From the NCBI RefSeq assembly GCF_002270055.1, contig NZ_NIBG01000020.1:1-64000 (forward strand): a stretch of 64,000 nucleotides of DNA, given 5' to 3'. Origin of the DNA: Anaeromicrobium sediminis. GTDB taxonomy: Bacteria; Bacillota; Clostridia; Peptostreptococcales; Thermotaleaceae. The notes beneath the pieces were generated by a model that was not told the DNA's origin, made no database searches, and worked only from the letters and a program-made list of their open reading frames with translations. The translations under genes were made by a program, and so were the position numbers. Shown here one piece after another: positions 9,461-17,364 of this stretch. Each line of letters starts with the position of its first letter. The first letter of the stretch is position 1.

Positions 9461-9474
9461 ATATCTCATTCAAA

Positions 9475-9505
9475 TAAAGCTCCTAGATTAAAACTAGGAG
9501 CTTTT
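9475..9505 (-). terminator. Terminator of the DUF3231-like gene
   Basis: Hairpin AAAGCTCCTAG-N7-CTAGGAGCTTT, 40 bp after the stop codon at 9545; T-rich on both sides. Confidence 0.8.
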
Positions 9506-9544
9506 ATATTTGAATATTTCCTAATACTATATTTATATCATCCC

Positions 9545-10009
9545 TTAGGATGTACTTGGTGGATTCATAATCCAATTTTTCTCGTAATTCAATTCCACAA
9601 TTTTATCAAAGGCTTTTTTATCATCTTCAGTAATATCCCAAATAAATTTTCTCAAATCTCCCCTTGTAGCATCCATAAATGCAATATTATCAAGAATCAA
9701 TGACAATCTTAATATTTCCATTATAGCTAACCCTATTTGTTCGTCAGTTATTTTTTTCCTCTGGGGCATTGACGGATAGGCTAATTCTTCTTTTTTTAAA
9801 AATTCTTGGATTTTTTCCACATGTGGAACTGCTTGCATTTCAGTGCCTTGTTTAATAAATCTTTTTAATTCAGGATCTTCACAAAGATCATGAAGTATAT
9901 CAAGTACTGGTATTCCTATAATTTTATGACGACATATATCCCATAAACCGGAACTGCCACCCCAATGTAGTGGATGTTTGTTGTCCGTCAATATATCCGT
10001 TAGTTTCAA
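9545..10009 (-). CDS. DUF3231-like protein
   Basis: About 154 aa. The ending LILDNIAFMDATRGDLRKFI...NWIMNPP resembles the second half of DUF3231 proteins, a family of helical proteins common in spore-formers and often repeated twice per protein; here a single short copy is present. I prefer the TTG start at 10009, because AGGAAGGGTG lies 6 nt before it; a GTG at 10033 sits upstream of that site. It follows the spore-type multicopper oxidase gene by about 120 bp, which suggests, without proving, a role in spore surface assembly. Confidence 0.6.
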   Translation of the reverse strand: MKLTDILTDNKHPLHWGGSSGLWDICRHKIIGIPVLDILHDLCEDPELKRFIKQGTEMQAVPHVEKIQEFLKKEELAYPSMPQRKKITDEQIGLAIMEILRLSLILDNIAFMDATRGDLRKFIWDITEDDKKAFDKIVELNYEKNWIMNPPSTS

Positions 10010-10133
10010 TCTATTCACCCTTCCTTTATTCACTATGAATTTATTAAATATTATTTCTTATTGAAATAAAATTATTCACTAGTGTTTAAACTGGGTATAA
10101 GAAGACTTATTATAAGAAGTCAGATATTTATAG

Positions 10134-12353
10134 TTATCTTATACAGCCTTTTCTAATGCAAACTTTAACAATGTCCTTTTCTACAAATTTGTAAGCTAAT
10201 GGTTTATCTGTATTAGGATCTGTTCCAAAATTTTGAGTACGAGCAAAAACTTCACATAATATGGTTGCACCTGTAATTCTAAATTTATCACCTTCGTTAG
10301 CATCTTCTCGATCAATTGCACATTGGAAAGGAATATCATCTACAATTTCTTTTTCTTGTTCAATTCCATTGTCCAAAAGGGCAGTATAGGTGATAGTCCT
10401 GCGAATGAATCCACTGATAACAACTTTTTCAGGGCATACCTTTTCAATTTCAGCATAAACTGCATTTTCATGAACAATAGGTTCATCCCTTAATGCAGGA
10501 GGAACTAATTGAGTGTCTCCCTCCACCATAACTTGGCAACAGGACTGAGGGTTAGCTACAGGTATAGGACAATCAACAACCTTAAGTGGTCTCATCATTT
10601 CATTGTCTTCATGGTCTATTATATGGCAATGCCATACATATCCAGGACCAAAGGTAGGATCAAATGGAAATAAATTTACCCCGGGCTTAACTTTTTTAGG
10701 ATTAGCATCCTGCGGTGCCCAGCGAAGTTTAAGTCTAGTAACTTGTCCTGGCATCATTAAAACAGTATCTTTCCATCCACGCTCATTTGGTGGTGGATCA
10801 ATCGGATTACCTTCCAAGAAAGGTTCAACAGGCAATGATATGGTTGGATGTTGAAGAGGAGGTTCACCATTAAGTTTGATCCATTCTTCACGGTATTTTG
10901 TACTATCAAAGTTTTGACGATTTAAAACTTGGAACTGTATTAGGTGTATGTGAATTGGATGTGCACCACCCGTAAGGTTCACTATTTCCCACTCCACCGT
11001 TGATCCTACTATAGGCAATTCTGAAACCGGAGCCCCCCACACCTGTCCATCCAGTAATAATTCAAGAGGCATTGTAGGTTGCCTGAATATCACGTTTAGA
11101 GTTAATACCTCTTTAGGCACATCTGGAGTCAGTACAGGTATTTTATTCAACTCTGCTGGAAGTTTATTTGGTGGTACTACAGGTGTATCAAGTACAGTGA
11201 ATTGCATAATTTGTCCAACAGTATCCGGGTCTGGTATTGGACCATTTGGGAAAGGAGCACGTGCATTATTAGTCATAATGATATTTGTTCCAGGTTCTAA
11301 CATTGAAAAATCAATCAAGATGTCAGCACGCTCTGCTGGTGCAAGTAGTAGCTCAGTCAACGTAACAGGGAAAGGTAGAAATCCTCCGTCAGAACCAATC
11401 TGAATAAAGGACTGATTATTTGAAAGCTTCAGATTATAGGTTCGGGTGTTAGATCCGTTAATGACCCTGAATCGGTATTGTCTACGCTCCACATTCAAAT
11501 TAGGCCATACCTTTCCATTGACCATAATAGTATTACCTATAAATGCGGGACGCCAATAGGGGTGAACATCAGGAACGACGCCATTGCTAGGAAACAATAA
11601 TGAACCATCTTCATTGAATGAACGGTCCTGAATAACTATAGGCATTTCATAGGGGCCACTTGGAAGAAGTGGAGATATTTTATTGTTTGGATCTCTTAGT
11701 AGATAGGCTCCAGCGAAGCCTCCATATACGCCAAGACGTGTGGTTCCTAGTGCATGATCATGATACCAAAGTGTAGTTGGCTCCTGTGTGTTTTGATAGG
11801 TAAAACGGGACTTGGAAAATGCCTCACCTTTTTTTTCCTCTCCAGCCGTAAACCATGCCTCTGGATGACCATCTGAATCAGATCTAACCTCTGCCCCATG
11901 TAAATGTACCACAAGAGGAACTGGACTCTGGGCTAAAGCATATCCTGGAGGAAATGGTAAAAATGGTGGTATTGGTCTTGGCATATTATTAGGATTTGCC
12001 CAATGTAGTGTTGGATCTACCGCAAACAAATTTGGTTCGGTAATGTTATTTACCCACTGCACATTTACGGGTATGTCTCGAACAGCTTCAAAGGTAGCAC
12101 CTGGTGTACTACGGAAACAAGAAATCTCACCTATACACGGATCTTCCACAGTACCTTCAAATCCCCAGACAGTTGTCATAGGAAACATAGGCGGAAGGAG
12201 CTGTTGCATAAATTGGGTCATACTAATTGTATAGTTATGACTTATATCTTCACCTGTAATCGGATCTTTTACAATGGTAGGTTTAAATACAGGTGGAATA
12301 AACAATTGATTAACATATTTAGGGATGATATTTGGATCTAATGGTTTTGTCAT
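10134..12353 (-). CDS. CotA-like multicopper oxidase with C-terminal SPOCS-like domain
   Basis: A 739-aa laccase/bilirubin-oxidase-like enzyme. All four copper-binding motifs are present: HLHG (His150, His152), WYHDHALGTTRLG (His198, His200), HPIHIH (His465, 468, 470) and HCHIIDHEDNEMM (His575, Cys576, His577, His581, axial Met586). The copper core ends near residue 595, already longer than three-domain laccases of about 510 aa. Residues about 605-739 form an added domain (CPEKVVISGFIRRTITYTA, DDIPFQCAIDREDANEGD, VEKDIVKVCIRKG) that resembles the SPOCS/DUF3794 module of spore coat and cortex proteins. No signal peptide, so it probably reaches the spore surface from the mother cell. A sigma-K-like promoter lies upstream. 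Confidence 0.9.
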   Translation of the reverse strand: MTKPLDPNIIPKYVNQLFIPPVFKPTIVKDPITGEDISHNYTISMTQFMQQLLPPMFPMTTVWGFEGTVEDPCIGEISCFRSTPGATFEAVRDIPVNVQWVNNITEPNLFAVDPTLHWANPNNMPRPIPPFLPFPPGYALAQSPVPLVVHLHGAEVRSDSDGHPEAWFTAGEEKKGEAFSKSRFTYQNTQEPTTLWYHDHALGTTRLGVYGGFAGAYLLRDPNNKISPLLPSGPYEMPIVIQDRSFNEDGSLLFPSNGVVPDVHPYWRPAFIGNTIMVNGKVWPNLNVERRQYRFRVINGSNTRTYNLKLSNNQSFIQIGSDGGFLPFPVTLTELLLAPAERADILIDFSMLEPGTNIIMTNNARAPFPNGPIPDPDTVGQIMQFTVLDTPVVPPNKLPAELNKIPVLTPDVPKEVLTLNVIFRQPTMPLELLLDGQVWGAPVSELPIVGSTVEWEIVNLTGGAHPIHIHLIQFQVLNRQNFDSTKYREEWIKLNGEPPLQHPTISLPVEPFLEGNPIDPPPNERGWKDTVLMMPGQVTRLKLRWAPQDANPKKVKPGVNLFPFDPTFGPGYVWHCHIIDHEDNEMMRPLKVVDCPIPVANPQSCCQVMVEGDTQLVPPALRDEPIVHENAVYAEIEKVCPEKVVISGFIRRTITYTALLDNGIEQEKEIVDDIPFQCAIDREDANEGDKFRITGATILCEVFARTQNFGTDPNTDKPLAYKFVEKDIVKVCIRKGCIR

Positions 12354-12409
12354 CCCTATCGCCTCCTTTTTATATAAATATTTGAGAATAAGTTGTCCCT
12401 TCTCACTTA

Positions 12410-12436
12410 TATAATATGAGGCTTGGCCAAAAAAGT
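12410..12436 (-). promoter_or_regulatory. Sigma-K-like promoter for the multicopper oxidase
   Basis: On the minus strand, a -35-like AC (12435-12436) is followed after 16 nt by CATATTATA (12410-12418), which fits the late mother-cell form CATAnnnTA. It lies about 57 bp before the start codon. The match is short, so this is a suggestion. Confidence 0.45.
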
Positions 12437-12483
12437 GATTAATTAGCCTTTTATATTATTATGCCGTTTTGGCAGATGAAAAT

Positions 12484-12525
12484 AGGGCTAGGCTTATAAA
12501 ATCAAATTTTCAAGCCTAATCCCAT
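12484..12525 (-). terminator. Terminator of the ACT/UPF0210 operon
   Basis: Hairpin pairing GGGATTAGGCTT with AAGCCTAGCCC on the minus strand, followed by TATTTTC. Confidence 0.65.
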
Positions 12526-12566
12526 TCCGTTACCCTATATATTCTAAAAACAAATAATAGTCTCCC

Positions 12567-13925
12567 TTAATTTTTGAAGCTATGAACTGGGGCTGGAACT
12601 CTTCCTCCTCTATTTATAAAATCAACACTACTAAATTTACTTACGGCCATAATAGGAGCACTTCCTAAAAGACCTCCAAATACTACTTCATCTCCGAGAC
12701 CTTTACCATAAACGGGAATAATCCTTACGGCAGTTGTTTTATGATTTATTACTCCAATAGCCGCTTCATCGGCAATCATAGCTGAAATAGTTTCATCTGG
12801 AGTATCGCCAGGAATGGCGATCATATCAAGACCTACTGAGCAGACACACGTCATTGCCTCTAATTTTTCAATATTTAGTGAACCAGATTTTACAGCCTTT
12901 ATCATTCCCTCATCTTCACTAACAGGGATAAATGCTCCACTTAATCCACCCACATGGGAAGAAGCCATAATTCCTCCCTTTTTAACAGCATCGTTTAAAA
13001 GGGCTAAGGCCGCTGTAGTACCGTGTCCCCCACAGCTTTCAATACCCATTTCTTCTAAAATTCTTGCCACACTATCTCCTATAGCAGGAGTTGGTGCAAG
13101 GGATAAATCTAGTATTCCAAAGGGAACATTCAGCCTATTTGCGGCTTCCTTCCCTACTAATTCTCCCATTCTCGTTATTTTAAATGCAGTTTTCTTTATG
13201 GTGTCAGCCACCACATCAAAGGGAGCACCCTTTACCTTTTCTAGTGCTGCTTTTACAACTCCTGGTCCGCTTACACCTACATTTATGACGCATTCCCCTT
13301 CTCCAGCTCCATGAAAGGCTCCTGCCATGAAAGGATTATCTTCTACTGCATTAGCAAAAACAACAAGCTTAGCACATCCTATACTATTTTGATCCCTCGT
13401 AAGATAAGCTGTCTTTTTAATGATTTTACCCATATGGGCAACTGCATCCATATTTATACCCGACCGGGTGTCTCCAATATTTACTGAAGAACACACTCTT
13501 TCTGTAACAGAAAGGGCCTCTGGAATTGAATCTATAAGAATCCTATCTCCCCTTGAATATCCCTTTTGAACAAGGGCTGAAAAACCACCAATGAAGTTAA
13601 CGCCTACTGCCTTTGCCGCCTCATCTAGTGTCTTTGCAAACTCTACATAATTTTTATCATTGCTTGTTTGGGCAACTAATGATATGGGGGTTACAGAAAT
13701 CCTCTTATTTATAATAGGTACTCCATATTCTGCTTCAAGTTCTTCTCCCACTTTTACTAGGTTTTCTGCATATCTTGTAATTTTATCGTAAATCTTAATC
13801 CGCGATTGTTTTCCATCTGTATGGCAGCAATCTAGTAAGGATATCCCCATGGTAATAGTTCGAATATCTAGTTTTTCCTTTTCAATCATTTGAATTGTTT
13901 CCATTATATTTTTAAATTTACTCAT
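12567..13925 (-). CDS. UPF0210 / PFL-family protein
   Basis: 452 aa from the ATG at 13925 (GGGAG lies 9 nt before it; two further ATGs at 13931-13934 are too close to that site). Members of UPF0210 are glycyl-radical-like in fold prediction but no reaction is established to my knowledge. It directly follows a small ACT-domain protein with which it is normally paired, and the pair is behind a glycine riboswitch, so a task in glycine or one-carbon metabolism, or in amino-acid sensing, is likely. Recognisable stretches: [46 protein letters not shown]. Confidence 0.85.
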   Translation of the reverse strand: MSKFKNIMETIQMIEKEKLDIRTITMGISLLDCCHTDGKQSRIKIYDKITRYAENLVKVGEELEAEYGVPIINKRISVTPISLVAQTSNDKNYVEFAKTLDEAAKAVGVNFIGGFSALVQKGYSRGDRILIDSIPEALSVTERVCSSVNIGDTRSGINMDAVAHMGKIIKKTAYLTRDQNSIGCAKLVVFANAVEDNPFMAGAFHGAGEGECVINVGVSGPGVVKAALEKVKGAPFDVVADTIKKTAFKITRMGELVGKEAANRLNVPFGILDLSLAPTPAIGDSVARILEEMGIESCGGHGTTAALALLNDAVKKGGIMASSHVGGLSGAFIPVSEDEGMIKAVKSGSLNIEKLEAMTCVCSVGLDMIAIPGDTPDETISAMIADEAAIGVINHKTTAVRIIPVYGKGLGDEVVFGGLLGSAPIMAVSKFSSVDFINRGGRVPAPVHSFKN

Positions 13926-13940
13926 TGTCATCATCTCCCA

Positions 13941-14213
13941 TTATGAAATTTTGTGCATAGAATCAAATACATCTTCATGTTGTATTTTAATAGAAACACC
14001 TATACTTCTACCCACTTTTTCAAGATTGTCTTTTATATCTTTAAAGAAATCTTTCCTATCTTTTAAATCTACAATCATAATCATGGTAAAGTAATCCTGC
14101 AAAATAGTTTGGCTAATATCTAAAATATTTATATTGTTTTCTGCTAAAGCAGAAGTAACCTTTGCAATTATACCAACCTTATCCTTTCCTATTACTGTAA
14201 TAACGCCCTTCAT
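13941..14213 (-). CDS. ACT-domain protein (UPF0237)
   Basis: 90-aa stand-alone ACT domain, the usual length for UPF0237. The opening MKGVITVIGKDKVGIIAKVT is the family signature for a small-molecule (amino-acid) binding regulatory fold. I start it at ATG 14213, with AGGAGA 8 nt upstream; an ATG-like codon 60 bp further upstream would put the N-terminus inside the riboswitch terminator and is rejected. Co-transcribed with the UPF0210 gene (15 bp or less between them). The riboswitch upstream indicates expression responding to glycine. Confidence 0.88.
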   Translation of the reverse strand: MKGVITVIGKDKVGIIAKVTSALAENNINILDISQTILQDYFTMIMIVDLKDRKDFFKDIKDNLEKVGRSIGVSIKIQHEDVFDSMHKIS

Positions 14214-14250
14214 AAAACACATCTCCTCTTTTATTGAATATAATTTTTTT

Positions 14251-14289
14251 AAAAATAAAAGAGACACAATCAAAATGATCGGTCTCTAG
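14251..14289 (-). terminator. Riboswitch terminator (expression platform)
   Basis: On the minus strand AGAGAC pairs with GTCTCT (14260-14265 / 14282-14287) around an inner ATCA/TGAT stem, followed by TTTTATTTTT. It lies between the glycine aptamer and the ACT gene. Confidence 0.75.
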
Positions 14290-14356
14290 AAAGTAAAATT
14301 ATAAATGAAAAATAAGTATGTATCCATAGGAATACACCCTTTTTCATTATTAATTA

Positions 14357-14477
14357 TCCCCTGTCCTTTTACCTGAGAGTTTCACCATTGCTGGCTTTCC
14401 CCTTCGGTGCTCATATGAGTCTCTCCAGAGGCCCGTCCCATAACGGTCGCAAAAACTTCCGCTATCTTCAACCGGCA
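14357..14477 (-). promoter_or_regulatory. Glycine riboswitch
   Basis: Minus-strand sequence contains the conserved gcvT-type blocks: GGAGAGA, then GCACCGAAGG, then AACTCTCAGG followed by AAAAGGACAG. One complete aptamer is clear; the upstream half (GACGGGCCTCT...GCCGG) may hold a shortened partner. It controls the ACT-UPF0210 pair and not the more usual glycine-cleavage or alanine/glycine transporter genes. Confidence 0.9.
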
Positions 14478-14496
14478 CTATGAAATTATGTAGAGA

Positions 14497-14526
14497 ATTA
14501 TAACACAATTCTAAAATGTAACGCAA
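14497..14526 (-). promoter_or_regulatory. Promoter of the glycine-riboswitch operon
   Basis: TTGCGT (14521-14526) - 18 bp - TATAAT (14497-14502) on the minus strand, about 20 bp before the riboswitch. Confidence 0.7.
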
Positions 14527-14574
14527 CTACAAATTTAAAAATACATTTTTGAGACGTATATACCTTTTAGTTGT

Positions 14575-14740
14575 AAGCTCCATAAATCATAGCACCTACA
14601 AGTTTTTATAAATCAAAAATTTTTCAGCAGGTGGAACATCAGAACATCCTTTGCTGCAAACAATTATGAACCTTCTATCCTAACTATAACATTCACACTC
14701 TATAGTCTGATAGTGACTTGCCTGTGAAACGTTTTGATTT
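14575..14740. other. Intergenic stretch with nested inverted repeats, possible RNA
   Basis: Outer pair CCATAAATC / GATTTATGG about 150 nt apart; inside it ACTATA/TATAGT and CAGCA/TGCTG stems, giving a three-way-junction-like fold. It lies after the terminator of the rRNA methyltransferase gene and before the promoter of the next operon, with no reading frame. Strand and identity unknown. Confidence 0.35.
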
Positions 14741-14796
14741 ATGGAAATGTAGTAGGTCCACATAAGCCTAGCTTACATATAATTTCTCTCCATAGC

Positions 14797-14834
14797 AAAA
14801 AAGATTCTAGTTTTTTATGAGTAAAAAACTAGAA
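14797..14834 (-). terminator. Terminator of the rRNA methyltransferase gene
   Basis: TTCTAGTTTTTT / AAAAAACTAGAA hairpin followed on the minus strand by TCTTTTTT. Confidence 0.85.
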
Positions 14835-14848
14835 CCTTCATATCTCAT

Positions 14849-15997
14849 CTATTTATTATTAAAATATTCTTTCGGTGGCTTTGGGCCAAAGAATTGGTAG
14901 TAGTCTACCTTAATTCTACCGTTAAATAATTTTCTCTTTTTATCTGCTTTCTTACCATATAACTTCTCTAATTCTTCATCAGAAGTTATTATATATTTTG
15001 ACCAGGTTTTAAATTTTGAAAAGCTCTTCCCCATTCTCTTATAAAGTCTTTGAACTTCTGCCTTCTCCCCTAATCTTTCTCCATAGGGAGGATTGCTGAT
15101 TATATATCCATATTCCTTGTCAGAATGGATCTTTCCCATATCATGTGATTCAAATTTAATACACTCGTCTACACCTGCATTATATGCATTATCTTTAGCT
15201 ATCTTTATAGTTTTAGGGTCTATATCTGATGCATATATGTCCAATTCAATATCTTGACGAATAGATTTAAGGGCATGAGTTCTAGCATCTTTCCAAGCTT
15301 GCTTTGGTATTCTTGACCAGTTTTCTGATATGAAACTTCTTTCCAGACCTGGGGCTATATTTTTACCTATCATAGCTGCCTCTATAGCTATAGTTCCAGA
15401 ACCACAAAATGGATCTATAAGGGCTCTGTCCCCTCTCCATCTGCTTATCATTACCATGGCTGCTGCTAGAGTTTCTTTAAGGGGAGCTTCATTGGCCGTC
15501 TCCCTATATCCTCTTTTATGTAATCCTACACCAGATGTATCTATGGTAATTGTAGCTATGTCCTTTAAAAGAGCTACTTCTATTCCATATTCTGCACCCG
15601 TTTCTTTAAACCAATCTACTTTATATTGAGATTTTAATTTTTCTACTATGGCCTTTTTAGTTATGGCCTGACAGTCAGATATACTAAATAATGTGGACTT
15701 TACACTCTTTCCGTTTACAGGAAATTTGTCATTTTCACCGATCCATTCATGCCAAGGTAATTTTTTAACTCCTTGAAACAATTCTTCAAAGGTAGTAGCC
15801 TTGAATTCTCCCATTTTAACTAATACTCTATCTGCTACCCTAAGCCACATATTTAATATGGGAATATCCCTTTCCTCTGCCTTAAATTCTACTTTACCAT
15901 TATCTACTTTTATTACTTCATATCCTAAGTTTTCCACTTCTATTTTTACTAATTTTTCTAACCCAAAGGTTGCCGTTGCAATTAAAGTTAATTCCAT
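14849..15997 (-). CDS. THUMP-domain class I SAM-dependent RNA methyltransferase (RlmL/YpsC-like)
   Basis: 382 aa. The N-terminal half is a ferredoxin-like plus THUMP RNA-binding region; the C-terminal half is a Rossmann methyltransferase with the SAM motif DPFCGSGTIAIEAAMIGKN and the N2-guanine catalytic motif SNPPYGERLG. The family (E. coli RlmL N-terminal part, B. subtilis YpsC) methylates a guanine in 23S rRNA; the exact site here is inferred from family. Monocistronic, with its own terminator. Confidence 0.92.
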   Translation of the reverse strand: MELTLIATATFGLEKLVKIEVENLGYEVIKVDNGKVEFKAEERDIPILNMWLRVADRVLVKMGEFKATTFEELFQGVKKLPWHEWIGENDKFPVNGKSVKSTLFSISDCQAITKKAIVEKLKSQYKVDWFKETGAEYGIEVALLKDIATITIDTSGVGLHKRGYRETANEAPLKETLAAAMVMISRWRGDRALIDPFCGSGTIAIEAAMIGKNIAPGLERSFISENWSRIPKQAWKDARTHALKSIRQDIELDIYASDIDPKTIKIAKDNAYNAGVDECIKFESHDMGKIHSDKEYGYIISNPPYGERLGEKAEVQRLYKRMGKSFSKFKTWSKYIITSDEELEKLYGKKADKKRKLFNGRIKVDYYQFFGPKPPKEYFNNK

Positions 15998-16061
15998 ATT
16001 ATCTCTCCTATATGTTATTCTTTAGTATTATAACACATATGGTTAATCAATATTAATTTTG

Positions 16062-16201
16062 TTGACTAATTGTTGACGTATTTTTTATAATATATAAAAT
16101 GTCAAAATTTATCTAAATTCATAGGTTTAAGGATAAATATTCCCTTTTCTACTGTTATTAATTTATCTATATTGATTGTAAATAATAAATAATGATAAAA
16201 T
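16062..16201 (+). promoter_or_regulatory. Promoter region of the folate operon
   Basis: Two candidate sigma-A promoters face the operon: TTGACT-N18-TATAAT (16062-16091) and TTGATT-N18-TAAAAT (16172-16201). Use of the first would give a leader of about 180 nt; I see no known riboswitch in it. Confidence 0.55.
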
Positions 16202-16280
16202 TAGACAAAGTAAGTTATATAGGGAGATAGTTTAGAAATTAAAGTTGTTAACAAATCCTTAAATACTCAGGAGAAATCAT

Positions 16281-16757
16281 ATGAATAGAGTAAACAAAAT
16301 ATTAGAAAATGAAAAGTACAAGGAATACTTAAATAGAATAAACATGTGTGAAAAAGACAGAATATTTTGCCGTCATACCCTACAACATTTTATTGACGTA
16401 TCTAGAGTAGCGTATATTCTTTCATTAGAAAAAAATCTATCCTTAGAAAAGGAAATAATATACGCAGCAGGATTACTCCATGATATTGGTAGGTTTATGG
16501 AATACGAGGAAAATATAGACCATGCAGTAGCCTCTGCTCATTTATGTGTGCCTATCCTTGAAGATAGTTTATTTTCTCAGGAAGAAATAGGTTTAATAAA
16601 GCAGGCTATAAAAAGTCATAGAAATAAGGATTTATTAAAATCAGATTTAGATTTTATAATTTATGAAGCAGATAAAAAATCTAGATTATGTTTAGACTGT
16701 AAGGCACTCAAGGAATGTAAAAAATTCAAAAACACACTACCAAAACTCACATATTAA
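16281..16757 (+). CDS. HD-domain protein, first gene of the folate operon
   Basis: 158-aa HD-superfamily metal-dependent phosphohydrolase fold. Likely metal ligands are His32/His36, the HD doublet His67-Asp68 (GLLHDIGR) and Asp131 (YEADKKSR). A short C-terminal tail has three cysteines, CLDCKALKEC (137, 140, 146). It lies 18 bp before pabA. The operon has GTP cyclohydrolase and dihydroneopterin aldolase but no recognised enzyme that removes the triphosphate of dihydroneopterin triphosphate; a phosphohydrolase in this position is a natural candidate, but this is inference only. RBS AGGAG. Confidence 0.85.
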   Translation: MNRVNKILENEKYKEYLNRINMCEKDRIFCRHTLQHFIDVSRVAYILSLEKNLSLEKEIIYAAGLLHDIGRFMEYEENIDHAVASAHLCVPILEDSLFSQEEIGLIKQAIKSHRNKDLLKSDLDFIIYEADKKSRLCLDCKALKECKKFKNTLPKLTY

Positions 16758-16775
16758 ATAAGGGAGCTGTTTTAG

Positions 16776-17354
16776 TTGATATTAATGATTGATAACTATG
16801 ATTCATTCACTTATAACTTAGTTCAGTATTTATCTTCATTAAAAGAAGAAGTAGTTGTAAAAAGAAATGATGAATTGACTATTGAGGACATAGAAAATTT
16901 AAATCCAGACATTATCGTACTGTCTCCTGGGCCATGTACTCCTAATGAAGCTGGTATTTGTATAGAAGTAGTTGAAAAACTTAAGGGTAAATATCCAATC
17001 CTAGGGATTTGCCTAGGTCATCAAACTATAGGACAAGTATTTGGTGGAAAAATAATAAAAGCGCTAGAACCAGTTCACGGAAAGGTTCACAATATAGATC
17101 ATACTGATAAGGGCGTGTTTAAAGGACTTAACAATCCTCTTAAAGTAACTAGGTATCATTCACTAGTCATAGATAAGAATACGTTACCAGACTGTCTTGA
17201 AGTTACTTCTCTAACTAAAGAAGGAGAAATTATGGGTGTAAAACATAAGGAATTTATGATAGAAGGGGTACAATTCCATCCAGAAGCCATACTTACAGAG
17301 CAGGGAATGGAACTACTTCATAATTTCTTAAAGAGAGCTAAATCTAAAAAGTAG
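16776..17354 (+). CDS. pabA: Aminodeoxychorismate synthase glutaminase subunit PabA
   Basis: 192-aa class I glutamine amidotransferase that hands ammonia to PabB to make 4-amino-4-deoxychorismate. Catalytic triad visible: Cys79 in GICLGHQ, and His168 and Glu170 in QFHPEAILTEQG. I accept the TTG start at 16776: AGGGAG is 9 nt before it, whereas the ATG at 16785 is too distant and would remove the conserved first strand (MILMIDNYDSFTYN). It may also serve anthranilate synthase, as in other Firmicutes, though no trp genes are here. Confidence 0.93.
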   Translation: MILMIDNYDSFTYNLVQYLSSLKEEVVVKRNDELTIEDIENLNPDIIVLSPGPCTPNEAGICIEVVEKLKGKYPILGICLGHQTIGQVFGGKIIKALEPVHGKVHNIDHTDKGVFKGLNNPLKVTRYHSLVIDKNTLPDCLEVTSLTKEGEIMGVKHKEFMIEGVQFHPEAILTEQGMELLHNFLKRAKSKK

Positions 17355-17364
17355 GTGACTAAGG

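Noticed and set aside
14213-14273. Longer N-terminus for the ACT-domain protein
   Set aside because: These 60 bp form the riboswitch terminator, and a good ribosome site precedes ATG 14213.
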